In this document: positions 10,593 to 18,577 of the stretch, one piece after another | Layout of the letters: each line of letters begins with the position of its first letter | Position numbering within the stretch: the stretch's first letter is position 1 | From: CAVPXC01 sp963709505 | GTDB lineage: Bacteria; Chloroflexota; Anaerolineae; JAAEKA01 | NCBI GenBank assembly: GCA_963709505.1 | Contig: CAVPXC010000006.1 | Coordinates: forward strand, 1 to 58,404 | DNA: 58,404 bases | Direction: 5' to 3' | The notes under the pieces: model-generated | Database searches by the model: none | The model's input: only the letters and a program-made list of their open reading frames with translations | Told to the model about the DNA's origin: nothing | Program-made: the position numbers and the translations under genes

Positions 10593-10598
10593 TATAAT
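10593..10598 (+). promoter_or_regulatory. Possible -10 box upstream of the serine recombinase
   Basis: TATAAT lies within TATGGTATAATCC, 155 bases before the recombinase start. No good -35 box at 16-18 bases was found. Otherwise 10420-10740 holds no supported gene. Confidence 0.3.
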
Positions 10599-10753
10599 CC
10601 AACTGTGGCACCCACTCCGGCCTTCTTTTTCCCAGCCGGCAGAGGGTGTCTCGCGTTAAACCTTCGGCTTGCTGGTTATTGGGCCTTTTGCCGCCAGCAG
10701 AGTCAGCCGGCGCACAGTTGGACTCATCAGGATCGCACCCATGACTTCGCGCA

Positions 10754-12346
10754 GTGATTTGGGCCGGCGTGTCGTCCCGGCCCCAGGTAGAAGACAAAGA
10801 CTTGCTCCCCCGCCAGATCGCCGAAGGCGAGGCGCTTTGCGACCGCCAGGGCTGGCAGATCGTCGGCCGCCTCCAGGTGCCCGGCGCCACGCGCAACTAC
10901 GTGGACCTGGCCGACGCCATCGAGGGCCTCGACGACGACCTGCGCCGGCTGCGGCTCGACACGCCCAACGCCTACCGCGAGCTGGCCGAGCTGATCGCCA
11001 AGCGCCAGCTGGACGTTTTGGTGGTGCGCAGCCGCGACCGCCTGGCCCGCACCGACAGCCTCATCGCCGGCATCGAAGAACGCCTGCGCCGCGGTGGCGC
11101 GACGCTCTACTCGATGGCCATGCCCCCCACCGGCCAGCGCGCCGGCGACTTCTACGTCTCCGCCGTGGAGCGCGCCAGCGCCCAGCACGAAATCGAACGC
11201 CTGCGCGAGCGGCGGGTCAAAGGCATGGACGACCGGCTCCGGCGCGGGCTGACCCTGACCGGGCCGATCCCGTTCCCGTACATCGAAGCGCGCACCCTGC
11301 GCGGCACGAAGTCGGTGCGCCAGGCTTTACCCGACCCGGAGTGCGTCGCCGCCTATCGCTGGGCCGTCGAAGCTGCGCTCAGCCGCAGCCACAACTCCAT
11401 AGAGATCGGCGAGCGCCTGGCCAGCAGCTGGCCCGAGCGCGGCTGGGCCCCGCCCAAGGTACGGGACATGTTCAAGAACCCCATGCCGGTGGGCCTGGTC
11501 ATTCGTCGCCGGCCGGTGCAGGATGGCGAACATAGCTGCCTGATGGTCTACGAGCCGCTCGATACCCCCTACTGGCCGGAGATCGAAGCGCTCCTTTTGC
11601 GCCGCGCCGAGGCGGATCGCGCCCTATGCGAACGGCATCTTGAGACGCCGCGGCTGTGGCTGGTGAGCGCCGGCCAGCATGAGCCGGTGATCGACCCGGC
11701 GACGTGGTTGGAGATGCAACGCTTTCTCGACGTGCGGTCGAAAGGGCGTCGCCCGCCTTCACGCAATCGGCTGTGGTCCGGACTGCTGTGGTGCGGCCGC
11801 TGCGGCTCGCAGATGTACGCCCCCACCTCGACCAAGCGGCCCGGCCGGTCCTACGGCGCCTACATCTGCGCCGAGCGATTTCGGGACCGGACGGCCTGCA
11901 ACAACCCCCAGGTCGCCGAGACGGTCGTCACCGCGCAGATGCTGGCCTACATGGAGGCCATGCAATCCCGCTCGCCGGGCGCTGTCGCGGCCGCGCCCAC
12001 CGTTGTCTACGATCCCCAGCAGGAACTGGAGCGCCAGCGCTCTGCCCTGGGGGAACGCCGCACCCGGCTGCTGCTGCTCTTCGAGACCGGGCGCATCGAC
12101 CTGGCCACCTACGACCAACGCACGGAGGACCTCGACCGGGAGTTGGCTCGCATCCAGAGCGAGATCAACGCCCTGGCCGAACGTCACGTCCGGGCCGTCC
12201 GCACCGCGCGGAGCATGACTACGCTGGCCGAGGCCCAGCTTCGCACCATTATCGAAGGCGATCAAGCCGAAGCCAATCGCTGGCTGCGCGGTGTTCTGGC
12301 CCGCATTTGGATCGACAACCGGCAAGTGACGGGGGTCGAGTTATAG
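10754..12346 (+). CDS. Large serine recombinase (site-specific integrase)
   Basis: It encodes 530 residues, the usual size for a large serine recombinase that integrates and excises elements at att sites. The N-terminal resolvase domain opens IWAGVSSRPQVEDKD, with the VSS segment carrying the likely nucleophilic Ser. It continues through VLVVRSRDRLARTDSLIAGI (about residues 90-115). The recombinase domain lies mid-protein. The zinc ribbon is WCGRCGSQMYAP with a later YICAERF and ACNN (about residues 350-385). A coiled coil follows (ARIQSEINALAERH). The start is uncertain: GTG at 10754 is the first possible codon after an in-frame TGA at 10742, while an ATG at 10741 sits one base out of frame. 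The frame is otherwise intact. A degenerate second C-terminus lies at 15409-15733. Confidence 0.9.
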   Translation: MIWAGVSSRPQVEDKDLLPRQIAEGEALCDRQGWQIVGRLQVPGATRNYVDLADAIEGLDDDLRRLRLDTPNAYRELAELIAKRQLDVLVVRSRDRLARTDSLIAGIEERLRRGGATLYSMAMPPTGQRAGDFYVSAVERASAQHEIERLRERRVKGMDDRLRRGLTLTGPIPFPYIEARTLRGTKSVRQALPDPECVAAYRWAVEAALSRSHNSIEIGERLASSWPERGWAPPKVRDMFKNPMPVGLVIRRRPVQDGEHSCLMVYEPLDTPYWPEIEALLLRRAEADRALCERHLETPRLWLVSAGQHEPVIDPATWLEMQRFLDVRSKGRRPPSRNRLWSGLLWCGRCGSQMYAPTSTKRPGRSYGAYICAERFRDRTACNNPQVAETVVTAQMLAYMEAMQSRSPGAVAAAPTVVYDPQQELERQRSALGERRTRLLLLFETGRIDLATYDQRTEDLDRELARIQSEINALAERHVRAVRTARSMTTLAEAQLRTIIEGDQAEANRWLRGVLARIWIDNRQVTGVEL

Positions 12347-12793
12347 GTGCGAAGTCGTCTGACATTGCGGTCTCAGGTCCGACGTGGTAGAATGCGGCTG
12401 AAAGAGCGTGAGAATTAACGAAGGAAAAGTGCTCTACGAACCCAGCTGAACGAGCAGGGATGCCAACTGGTTGACCACGATCGCGGACCGTGTCGCCCTC
12501 TATCGTCGTATCCGCGCTTATGTATGGCCGCACCTCGGTCTTGATTCGCCAAGTCCTGGCCGAGCCCATTGAAGAGATATGGGTGCGTACGCCAAGCACC
12601 GGGAGAACCGCGGCATGAGGTTCGCCTACAAGACCGATTACGTTCCGCCTGCTCCCACTGGGATGGAGCGTTCTCAATCGTCTGACCATGGTGTTGGACG
12701 GCCCCAAACAAACCCTGGAGATCTGACAGAGAATCAGCCCGCGGCAAGCGACAGAGCTTCAACCCTGGGGAAGTGTCACGAAAGAATTGGTTC
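12347..12793. other. Intergenic stretch without a supported gene
   Basis: Only short frames without recognisable motifs or ribosome sites occur between the recombinase and the Fic gene. It is the natural place for an attachment site, but no repeat marking one was seen. Confidence 0.4.
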
Positions 12794-13921
12794 ATGACAG
12801 AATCTATGCCGCTCTGGCGTCCCCAGTACACCATCACGCCTTCTATAGCGCGCCGCCTCATGGAGATCGAAGCCGCCAGAGCCGTCGTCGAGCACACGCC
12901 GCTGACGCCCGCGGCTGAGGCCGAGCTACGCCATCGTGCCCGGGTGCGGTCGACGCACTTCTCGACGCGGATCGAAGGGAACCGCCTGACCCTGGACGAG
13001 GCTGAGCACGTGATCAGCGAAACCCGGCTAACAATCGAGGGGCGCGAGCGCGACGTGCGCGAGGTGCGGAACTACTGGAACGCCTTGCTGCGCGTCGAGG
13101 ATTGGGCTGCCCAAGGCAAGCCGCTGACCGAGGAGCTGATACGCCGGCTGCATGCCCTGGTCGAGCACGGCGCACGAGCCAAGCCGACGCCCTATCGTGA
13201 TGGGCAGAACGTGATTCGCGACTCCGCCACGGGCGCCATCGTCTATCTGCCGCCCGAAGCAAAGGATGTGGCGGGGCTGATGCAGACGCTGGTGGCCTGG
13301 GCCAACCAGGCGGAACAGGCCGGACTGCCCGTACCGCTCATTGCCGGCCTGGCGCACTACCAGTTCGTGACTATCCACCCCTACTTCGACGGCAACGGAC
13401 GCACGGCGCGCCTGCTGGCTACCTTCATTCTCCATCGAGGCGGGTACGGTCTGCACGGTTTCTTCTCACTGGAAGAGCACCATGCTCGCGATTTGGCCAG
13501 CTATTACCGCTCGCTTGTGACTCACCCGCACCACAACTACTATGAAGGTCGAGCTGACGCCGATCTGACAGCTTGGCTCGAATACTTCGTCGGCTTGCTG
13601 GCAAGAGTGTTCACCCTGGCTCAAGAGGAGGCGCTACGCTTGGCGGACCAGCCGTCGCTTGCCGAGCCGGAGGCGGTGCAGCGGCTCGACAGCCGCGGCC
13701 GCCGGGTATTGGCGCTGTTCGCGACCACCGACCGGATCACGGCCAGCCAGGTGGCTCAAACGTTGGGTCTCTCCCAGCGCATGGCCCGCAACCTGTTGCA
13801 AGGCTGGGTCGACGACGGCCTGCTCGTGGTCGTCGACACGTCGAGGCGCAAGCGAGCCTACGGGTTATCGGCAATTTATCGGCAATATATCGGCAGTTTA
13901 ACGGCAATGGCGCCGGAGTAA
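12794..13921 (+). CDS. Fic/DOC family protein (AMP transferase) with N-terminal inhibitory motif
   Basis: Fic enzymes transfer AMP or related groups to protein hydroxyls. The Fic core motif is complete: HPYFDGNGRTARLL (about 13376-13417), with the catalytic His and the GNGR anion site. Near the N-terminus THFSTRIEGNRLTLDEAEH contains the (S/T)xxxE(G/N) self-inhibition signature, so it is a class II Fic whose activity is probably held off until the helix moves. The C-terminal part (DRITASQVAQTLGLSQRMAR) looks like a winged helix. The very end is made by near-repeats of TATCGGCAAT encoding AIYRQYIGSL. ATG 12794 is chosen; a GTG at 12773 and an ATG at 12806 are alternatives. No separate antitoxin gene is adjacent, as expected for class II. 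Confidence 0.9.
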   Translation: MTESMPLWRPQYTITPSIARRLMEIEAARAVVEHTPLTPAAEAELRHRARVRSTHFSTRIEGNRLTLDEAEHVISETRLTIEGRERDVREVRNYWNALLRVEDWAAQGKPLTEELIRRLHALVEHGARAKPTPYRDGQNVIRDSATGAIVYLPPEAKDVAGLMQTLVAWANQAEQAGLPVPLIAGLAHYQFVTIHPYFDGNGRTARLLATFILHRGGYGLHGFFSLEEHHARDLASYYRSLVTHPHHNYYEGRADADLTAWLEYFVGLLARVFTLAQEEALRLADQPSLAEPEAVQRLDSRGRRVLALFATTDRITASQVAQTLGLSQRMARNLLQGWVDDGLLVVVDTSRRKRAYGLSAIYRQYIGSLTAMAPE

Positions 13922-13978
13922 ATGCGGCAGGTGAGTAAGTTGGCTCGAATTCGAGGCTATCTCCAGGCCTCAAGGCCC

Positions 13979-14007
13979 TTGACAGCTAACAGAGTATCGT
14001 CTATAAT
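13979..14007 (+). promoter_or_regulatory. Consensus sigma70 promoter of the DUF4143 ATPase
   Basis: TTGACA at 13979-13984 and TATAAT at 14002-14007 are both perfect consensus boxes with the ideal 17-base spacer. The start site should fall near 14014, about 40 bases before the ATG at 14052. The -10 box lies inside the left arm of a perfect palindrome (13992-14036). Confidence 0.85.
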
Positions 14008-14036
14008 GCATTTCAAATGCATTATAGACGATACTC
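13992..14036. repeat. Perfect 45-bp palindrome over the promoter
   Basis: Two exact 22-base arms (13992-14013 and 14015-14036) flank one C at 14014. The left arm carries the -10 box, and the right arm carries a mirror TATAAT on the other strand. It could be an operator for a dimeric repressor, or a hairpin at the 5' end of the mRNA. Confidence 0.9.
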
Positions 14037-14051
14037 GCGCGGAGAGATGGC

Positions 14052-15275
14052 ATGTATATTGCTCGCACACTCGAATCCTTCGTAACAAGAGCCGCAGAAC
14101 AGTTTCCGGTCGTGTTGCTGACAGGAGCCAGGCAGGTCGGTAAAACTACGCTCCTCAGGCATCTCAGCCAGGAGGATCGCACGTACGTCACTCTGGACGA
14201 TCCGCTCGTCCTAAGCCTGGCCAAGACGGAACCGGCGCTCTTTATGCAGCGCTTTCCCCCGCCTGTACTCATCGACGAAGTCCAGTACGCGGTGGAGCTG
14301 CTGCCGCACATCAAAATGGCCGCCGATCGTGCCCAGCGGCCTGGTCAGTTCTGGCTTACCGGCTCACAGCAGTTTCATCTCATGAAGGGTGTGTCGGAGT
14401 CCCTGGCAGGTCGCGTGGCTGTGGTTCATCTGCTGGGGCTTTCCAGGAAAGAGCTTCTGGGTCAGGGACTGGAGGCCCGTCCATTCCTGCCAACGCCCGA
14501 AGGAATCCAATTCCTTGTAGGTGGTAAGGGCAAACTAACGTTGAAGGAGCTTTACCGGCAAATCTGGCGCGGCGCATTTCCCGCAATCGCCCTCGACGAG
14601 ACGGTGGACCGCGACTTGTTCTACAGCTCCTTTGTGCAGACCTACTTGCAGCGCGACGTTCGGGATCTGGCGCGCGTAGGCGATGAGATGGCTTTCTTGC
14701 GCTTTTTGCGGGCCACGGCCGCACGCACCGGCCAGATCTTGAACCTGGCCGAGCTGGCGCGCGATGCCGACGTGGCCCCCAACACGGCCAAGAGCTGGCT
14801 CTCCATCCTGCAAGCCGCCGAGATCGTCTACCTGCTGGAGCCGTACTACACCAACCTGACTAAACGCCTCGTCAAGGCGCCCAAGCTGTACTTCCTCGAC
14901 ACCGGCCTGGCCGCCTACCTGACGGAATGGGTAAGCCCAGAGACTCTGGAGGCCGGCGCCATGTCCGGCCCGATTATGGAGACCTGGATCGTCGCCGAAC
15001 TGCTGAAGAGTTACTGGCACGCCGGCCGGCGCGTGCCGTTTTACTACTACCGCGACAAAGACCAAAGGGAAATCGACTTGCTGATTGTACAGGATGGGAT
15101 CGCCTATCCCCTGGAGATCAAAAAAACGTCCTCGCCGGGCAAGGATGATGTCCGGCATTTCGGGGCGCTGGAGCGGCTCGACCTGCCCGTCGGCCCGGGC
15201 GGTGTCATCTGCCTGGTGGAGCAGTCGCTGCCGCTTACAGCGTCTACCCAATCTATTCCAGCCTGGGCTATCTGA
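14052..15275 (+). CDS. AAA_14 / DUF4143 ATPase
   Basis: The 407-residue protein has the two-domain plan of this very common but poorly understood family. An N-terminal AAA_14 P-loop domain has Walker A in LLTGARQVGKTTLLRHL (residues 22-38) and Walker B in PPVLIDEVQYA (about residues 74-84). The C-terminal DUF4143 region has a winged-helix segment (LNLAELARDADVAPNTAKSW) and a nuclease-like end, EIDLLIVQDGIAYPLEIKK, resembling a PD-(D/E)XK core. The frame is complete. The ATG at 14052 follows GGAG at 14040-14043. It has its own consensus promoter. It may have been carried as cargo between the two recombinase copies; no substrate is known. Confidence 0.9.
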   Translation: MYIARTLESFVTRAAEQFPVVLLTGARQVGKTTLLRHLSQEDRTYVTLDDPLVLSLAKTEPALFMQRFPPPVLIDEVQYAVELLPHIKMAADRAQRPGQFWLTGSQQFHLMKGVSESLAGRVAVVHLLGLSRKELLGQGLEARPFLPTPEGIQFLVGGKGKLTLKELYRQIWRGAFPAIALDETVDRDLFYSSFVQTYLQRDVRDLARVGDEMAFLRFLRATAARTGQILNLAELARDADVAPNTAKSWLSILQAAEIVYLLEPYYTNLTKRLVKAPKLYFLDTGLAAYLTEWVSPETLEAGAMSGPIMETWIVAELLKSYWHAGRRVPFYYYRDKDQREIDLLIVQDGIAYPLEIKKTSSPGKDDVRHFGALERLDLPVGPGGVICLVEQSLPLTASTQSIPAWAI

Positions 15276-15307
15276 GGCACCTGACTACCGGGCAGCGTCG
15301 TCGTTTG

Positions 15308-15336
15308 TTGACGAAAACCGCCTGAGATGGGATAAT
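15308..15336 (+). promoter_or_regulatory. Putative sigma70 promoter upstream of the recombinase remnant
   Basis: TTGACG at 15308-15313 and GATAAT at 15331-15336 are separated by 17 bases. A small hairpin (ACGCCGC...GCGGCGT) follows at about 15340-15361. The downstream gene is broken, so the promoter may be a relic. Confidence 0.5.
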
Positions 15337-15408
15337 CATAGACGCCGCGCATCAGCGGCGTTCTGTTGTCTGATAGGGCCGACGCAGGGAGGACCTGGGC
15401 AATCCTGC

Positions 15409-15733
15409 GGCGTGTACGTCTGCGCTGAGCGATTTAGGAATCATTCATGCAGCAATCCGCAGGTCTCAGAGCGTAAAATCACTGGGCACTGGACGCCTAC
15501 GATCAACGCATCCTCGATCTCGAGCGAGAGCAAGGTCGCATCCAGGAAGAAATCAACGCCCTCGCGGTGCGAAGGGTACGAGATGCTAAAATGGCGCGAA
15601 ACCTGGCCGAGCTGGCTAAGTCGAAGCCTCGGATCATGCTTGCAGGAGATCCAGCCGCAGCGAATCAATGGTTACGCGGCTTCATCTCCAAGATCTGGGT
15701 CGAGTCTGGGCAAGTGACCCATGTTGAGTTATA
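15409..15733 (+). pseudogene. Degenerate C-terminus of a second serine recombinase
   Basis: Two blocks match the end of the recombinase at 10754-12346. First is a zinc-ribbon half, GVYVCAERFRNHSCSNPQ. After a deletion and frame change near 15480 comes AYDQRILDLEREQGRIQEE, then NQWLRGFISKIWVESGQVTH and VEL, stopping at 15731-15733. The last lines parallel NRWLRGVLARIW and VTGVEL of the intact copy. The catalytic and DNA-binding domains are absent. It is a related but diverged copy, not a recent duplication, and marks the far side of the Fic/DUF4143 cargo. Confidence 0.8.
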
Positions 15734-15734
15734 G

Positions 15735-15758
15735 GCGCAGAAATGAGCAGCTTCAGCA
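15735..15758 (+). repeat. 24-base direct repeat, copy 1
   Basis: It starts right after the recombinase remnant stop. It is nearly identical to 15785-15808 (both end TGAGCAGCTTCAGCA), and the copies are exactly 50 bases apart. Confidence 0.6.
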
Positions 15759-15784
15759 TAGTTGACACAGTCGAGTGGCAAGAG

Positions 15785-15808
15785 GCGCAAAGTTGAGCAG
15801 CTTCAGCA
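15785..15808 (+). repeat. 24-base direct repeat, copy 2
   Basis: It differs from copy 1 at a few central bases. The 50-base period could reflect a slipped duplication or a recombinase-associated site. Confidence 0.6.
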
Positions 15809-15819
15809 ACCCCCACTTC

Positions 15820-15999
15820 ATGTACCTGTTCGAGCTAACGAACGGCAGAAAGAAACTCGCCTACGGCGAGTCGCCGGAGGACGCGTTGGAGATTTTGCGG
15901 ATCCGGCTTTCTGAGCAGGAGATGGCTGAGATCGTCACAAATCAGTTCATCAAGGTCAACCAGCGCGAGCTGAGGCAGCATATCAAGAACCTTGGCTAG
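15820..15999 (+). CDS. Small hypothetical protein
   Basis: About 59 residues reading MYLFELTNGRKKLAYGESPE then DALEILRIRLSEQEMAEIV. The frame also stays open upstream to a GTG at 15775, but the first ATG with a sensible protein start is at 15820. The predicted fold is a short beta hairpin followed by helices. A strong hairpin immediately follows the stop. No family is recognised, so whether it is expressed is uncertain. Its neighbours are a recombinase remnant and a solitary antitoxin-like gene. Confidence 0.45.
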   Translation: MYLFELTNGRKKLAYGESPEDALEILRIRLSEQEMAEIVTNQFIKVNQRELRQHIKNLG

Positions 16000-16000
16000 A

Positions 16001-16040
16001 CCCAGATCGGTCCGGTTTCGGAAAACCGGACCGATCTGGG
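16001..16040. terminator. Strong hairpin after the small ORF
   Basis: Perfect 18-base arms at 16001-16018 and 16023-16040 enclose a 4-base loop. There is no T-run on either side, so it may block transcription or protect RNA ends rather than be a classical intrinsic terminator. Confidence 0.6.
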
Positions 16041-16181
16041 ACCATGCATGTGAAACAAGTTACACACAAATTAGGAATAAATATCACGCAACTAAAACCC
16101 CTTTGTGGTGTATACTATGTATCACACTTTTCGACATTCCGTTTCATGCGCGAATGCTCGACACCCCAAGGAGGTTTTATC

Positions 16182-16478
16182 ATGACAGAAAGCACGGCAA
16201 TCATTCCGGTTGTCTACCAAGACGGCGTCTTCGTTCCCCAGGCTGATGTGAGCCATCTGGCCGAGGGAACCAGCATCGACATCACTATTCCCGCTCCTGA
16301 CGAGTGGGACCTGTTACTCGAGGAGATCTCCTCGGAAGCCGACGACGAGACCGCTGAGTTGACCCGCGGCCGCTGGGATGCCCTGGACGCCGACGAAGAG
16401 CGTTGGGTCATCGAAAGCGATGAATGGCTAGTGTGGAACCTTTCCGAGGCCCGCGAGCCGGCTGGCATCTTGATTTGA
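16182..16478 (+). CDS. DUF104/AF2212-like antitoxin
   Basis: The 98-residue product starts at the ATG at 16182, behind a strong AAGGAGG at 16169-16175. The N-terminus TAIIPVVYQDGVFVPQADVS then LAEGTSIDITIP has the beta-rich pattern of DUF104/AF2212-like antitoxins, which normally pair with PIN-domain toxins. The acidic C-terminal half (LEEISSEADDETAEL) would be the toxin-binding tail. No PIN gene follows, because the next gene is a radical SAM protein, so this antitoxin is either orphan or misassigned. A TATACT at 16111-16116 may be its -10 box. Confidence 0.55.
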   Translation: MTESTAIIPVVYQDGVFVPQADVSHLAEGTSIDITIPAPDEWDLLLEEISSEADDETAELTRGRWDALDADEERWVIESDEWLVWNLSEAREPAGILI

Positions 16479-16592
16479 TCCAGACCGGGCGCGCTCCGGC
16501 TGCTCATTGCGAGCTCCTGCGCCGGGCAATCTCCCTCCCAAAAAAGAGGGGCTCCTTTGCCCCAATGGCTCGTAATTGTAAAAGCCGGCACG

Positions 16593-16631
16593 ACTTCGGA
16601 GGTCCACCCAGGGCTTCCGAAGTTTCTTTTG
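16593..16631 (+). terminator. Intrinsic terminator or attenuator before the radical SAM gene
   Basis: ACTTCGGA (16593-16600) pairs with TCCGAAGT (16616-16623) and is followed by TTTCTTTT. It ends the antitoxin transcript and lies only a few bases before the ATG at 16636. Confidence 0.55.
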
Positions 16632-16635
16632 CCTT

Positions 16636-17712
16636 ATGATCGGATTAATCCCCAAACTCCCGCTCTACTGGTCCTTCCGGCGCACCGGCTGGCCCAAGAT
16701 GTATCCGTTCAGCGTGGTGATCAGCATCAGCTACCGCTGCAACAGCAAATGCCGCACGTGCGACGTGTGGCGCAAGCCCAACGACGACCTGACCCTGGAA
16801 GAGTGGGGCAAGGTCTTCCGGAAGCTGGGGCACACGCCCGTCTACATGACCTTTACCGGGGGCGAGCCGTTCCTGCGCGACGACCTGGACCAGATGGTGA
16901 TCAGCGCCTATCGCCACTGCCACCCTGAGTACATCACCATCCCCACCAACGGCCTGTTGACCGATCGCATCCTCGCGCAAGCTGAGAACATCGCACGCAC
17001 CTGTGCCGATGCGCAGATCGGCCTCAATCTTAGCCTGGACGGCGTCGGCGACGTGCACGACGACATCCGCGGGGTGCCTGGCAACTGGGACCGGTCGATG
17101 GAGACATGGCGCCAGCTCAAGGAGCTGCAGAAACGCTACCCCAACCTGGTGCTTTCCGTACACACCGTCGTCAGCCGCTTCAACATCCATTTGTTCGAGG
17201 AAACCTACGAGGGCTTGCAGAAATTGCAGCCCGACAGCTACATCACCGAGGTGGCCGAGGAGCGGGTGGAACTCGACACGGTAGGCTGGGGCATCACCCC
17301 GTTGGCCGAGCAGTACGCGCCCGTAGCGGACTTTTTGAGCCAAAAGGCGCAAGAAGCGCCGGCCAAAGGCATCGCCCGTTTCACCCAGGCCTTCCGCGCC
17401 CAATACTACCAGCTTGCCAAGCGCACACTGCTCGAACAAACGCAGGTGATCGACTGTTACGCCGGCTGGGCGTCGTGCCAGATCGGCCCCAACGGCGACC
17501 TATGGACCTGCTGCATCCGCGCCGAGGGCGTGGGCAACCTGCGCCAGACCGACTACGACATCGCTCCCATTTGGTTCGGGGAGGAAATGGCCCGGCTGCG
17601 CCGTTCCATCGCCAACAAAGAATGCTCCTGCCCCATGGCCAACGCCAGCTACGCCAACATGCTTCTGCATCCGCCGACGCTGGCCAAGGCCGCGCTGGAC
17701 GTAGTTCGCTAG
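16636..17712 (+). CDS. Radical SAM protein with C-terminal Cys cluster (SPASM-like)
   Basis: The 358-residue product has the radical SAM CxxxCxxC motif, CNSKCRTC (about residues 35-42), which binds the [4Fe-4S]-SAM cluster. It also has the glycine-rich MTFTGGEPFLR segment. The C-terminal part holds a Cys group, DCYAGWASCQIG, WTCCIRAEGVGNL and KECSCPMANASY, suggesting a SPASM/twitch-like auxiliary cluster. Family members of this look are often peptide- or lipid-modifying enzymes, but no precursor peptide gene is recognisable nearby. It is a single-gene unit between two terminator hairpins. The function is unassigned; the fold assignment is firm. Confidence 0.85.
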   Translation: MIGLIPKLPLYWSFRRTGWPKMYPFSVVISISYRCNSKCRTCDVWRKPNDDLTLEEWGKVFRKLGHTPVYMTFTGGEPFLRDDLDQMVISAYRHCHPEYITIPTNGLLTDRILAQAENIARTCADAQIGLNLSLDGVGDVHDDIRGVPGNWDRSMETWRQLKELQKRYPNLVLSVHTVVSRFNIHLFEETYEGLQKLQPDSYITEVAEERVELDTVGWGITPLAEQYAPVADFLSQKAQEAPAKGIARFTQAFRAQYYQLAKRTLLEQTQVIDCYAGWASCQIGPNGDLWTCCIRAEGVGNLRQTDYDIAPIWFGEEMARLRRSIANKECSCPMANASYANMLLHPPTLAKAALDVVR

Positions 17713-17739
17713 AACTGGCGCAGCCTTCAAGAAACAGTG

Positions 17740-17780
17740 AACCGGGACAGATCGCTCAATAATCTGTCCCGGTTTTGTTT
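17740..17780 (+). terminator. Intrinsic terminator of the radical SAM gene
   Basis: Perfect 13-base arms (17740-17752 and 17762-17774) are followed by TTGTTT. It lies 27 bases after the stop and also separates the convergent hicA. Confidence 0.8.
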
Positions 17781-17833
17781 CCAAAGAGGCGTCGCTGTGA
17801 ATCTGCTGCAAGTCATTTCACTCCAAGACTTCT

Positions 17834-18046
17834 CTACTTGATTGGGCCAAAGTCACTGCGCTCAATCCCCAGATCTCTCAATATCCGGCGTAACGTGCCG
17901 GGTTTGATATCTTTGGCGCCCCAATCAGGAATAGTAGAGTAACGATCCAGGTCTGAATTCCACCAGATTCTGTGCGAACCAGAGCCATCCCGAATGTGTT
18001 CACAACCCAACTCGCGAAGGCGTTTGGCGAGATCCCGATATCTCAT
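17834..18046 (-). CDS. hicA: HicA family mRNA interferase toxin
   Basis: The 70-residue product reads MRYRDLAKRLRELGCEHIRD then GSGSHRIWWNSDLDR. It has the dsRBD-like fold pattern of HicA and the conserved GSHRIW block with the catalytic His (G-S-H). HicA cleaves mRNA and is neutralised by HicB. Its start overlaps the hicB stop by four bases (ATGA), so the two are translationally coupled. Length and sequence are typical, with no sign of damage. Confidence 0.85.
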   Translation of the reverse strand: MRYRDLAKRLRELGCEHIRDGSGSHRIWWNSDLDRYSTIPDWGAKDIKPGTLRRILRDLGIERSDFGPIK

Positions 18047-18306
18047 GCCGGTACCATACGCAAAGTAAAGTGTTGCTTACTATCCATAGCTTCAAGCTGA
18101 GCTGGCACGGGAGAACCTTTCTGCCGCCGTGCATCCACCATGGCGCGGATGTTTCCAGGAATAGCCCGCATGGCCTCATCCAGCGTTTCTCCCCAGGCGT
18201 GGCAGCCTTGTAGCCAAGGACAACTCACCTGAAAGATCTGGTCCTCTTCTAGGAAGTCTACAGTAATCGGGATAATAACGTCATCAAGGACAGCTACCGG
18301 ACTCAT
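18043..18306 (-). CDS. hicB: HicB family antitoxin
   Basis: The 87-residue product reads MSPVAVLDDVIIPITVDFLE then QIFQVSCPWLQGCHAWGETL and DEAMRAIPGNIRAMVD. This is the partial RNase H-like fold of HicB, with the characteristic GCHAWGETLDEA segment. The ATG at 18306 is preferred over 18342 because GAGAGGTG lies just upstream. Here hicB precedes hicA, the reverse of the commoner order. The pair is read from a promoter at 18365-18393 on the minus strand. Confidence 0.85.
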   Translation of the reverse strand: MSPVAVLDDVIIPITVDFLEEDQIFQVSCPWLQGCHAWGETLDEAMRAIPGNIRAMVDARRQKGSPVPAQLEAMDSKQHFTLRMVPA

Positions 18307-18364
18307 GGCACACCTCTCAAAGTCGTTGATCAATTCAAACACAACTAACCGTACTTCCTGGGGC

Positions 18365-18393
18365 AGTATAGCACGACTGGTGTGTTGTCACAA
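18365..18393 (-). promoter_or_regulatory. hicBA promoter
   Basis: On the minus strand TTGTGA (18388-18393) and TATACT (18365-18370) are spaced by 17 bases, with the start expected about 50 bases before the hicB ATG. Confidence 0.65.
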
Positions 18394-18447
18394 TTCGAGA
18401 AGAATCGTGAGCACAAGCACTCGCATGTGGGGAGAGGCCGCCAGAGA

Positions 18448-18479
18448 CGCAACGCACTCTGGGAGAGAAATGCGTTGCG
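18448..18479. repeat. Short inverted repeat between hicBA and the next gene
   Basis: CGCAACGCA (18448-18456) and TGCGTTGCG (18471-18479) could form a 9-bp hairpin. There is no T-run. It may end the minus-strand transcript coming from 18928, but this is unproven. Confidence 0.4.
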
Positions 18480-18577
18480 CCTCGTTCAAACCACTACTAT
18501 CCCGGCGGACGATAGTTGACGGTTAGCTTAGGGGCCTGATCGACTTCCTCTGGGGTGATCAAGCCCGTCGTCCGTGC

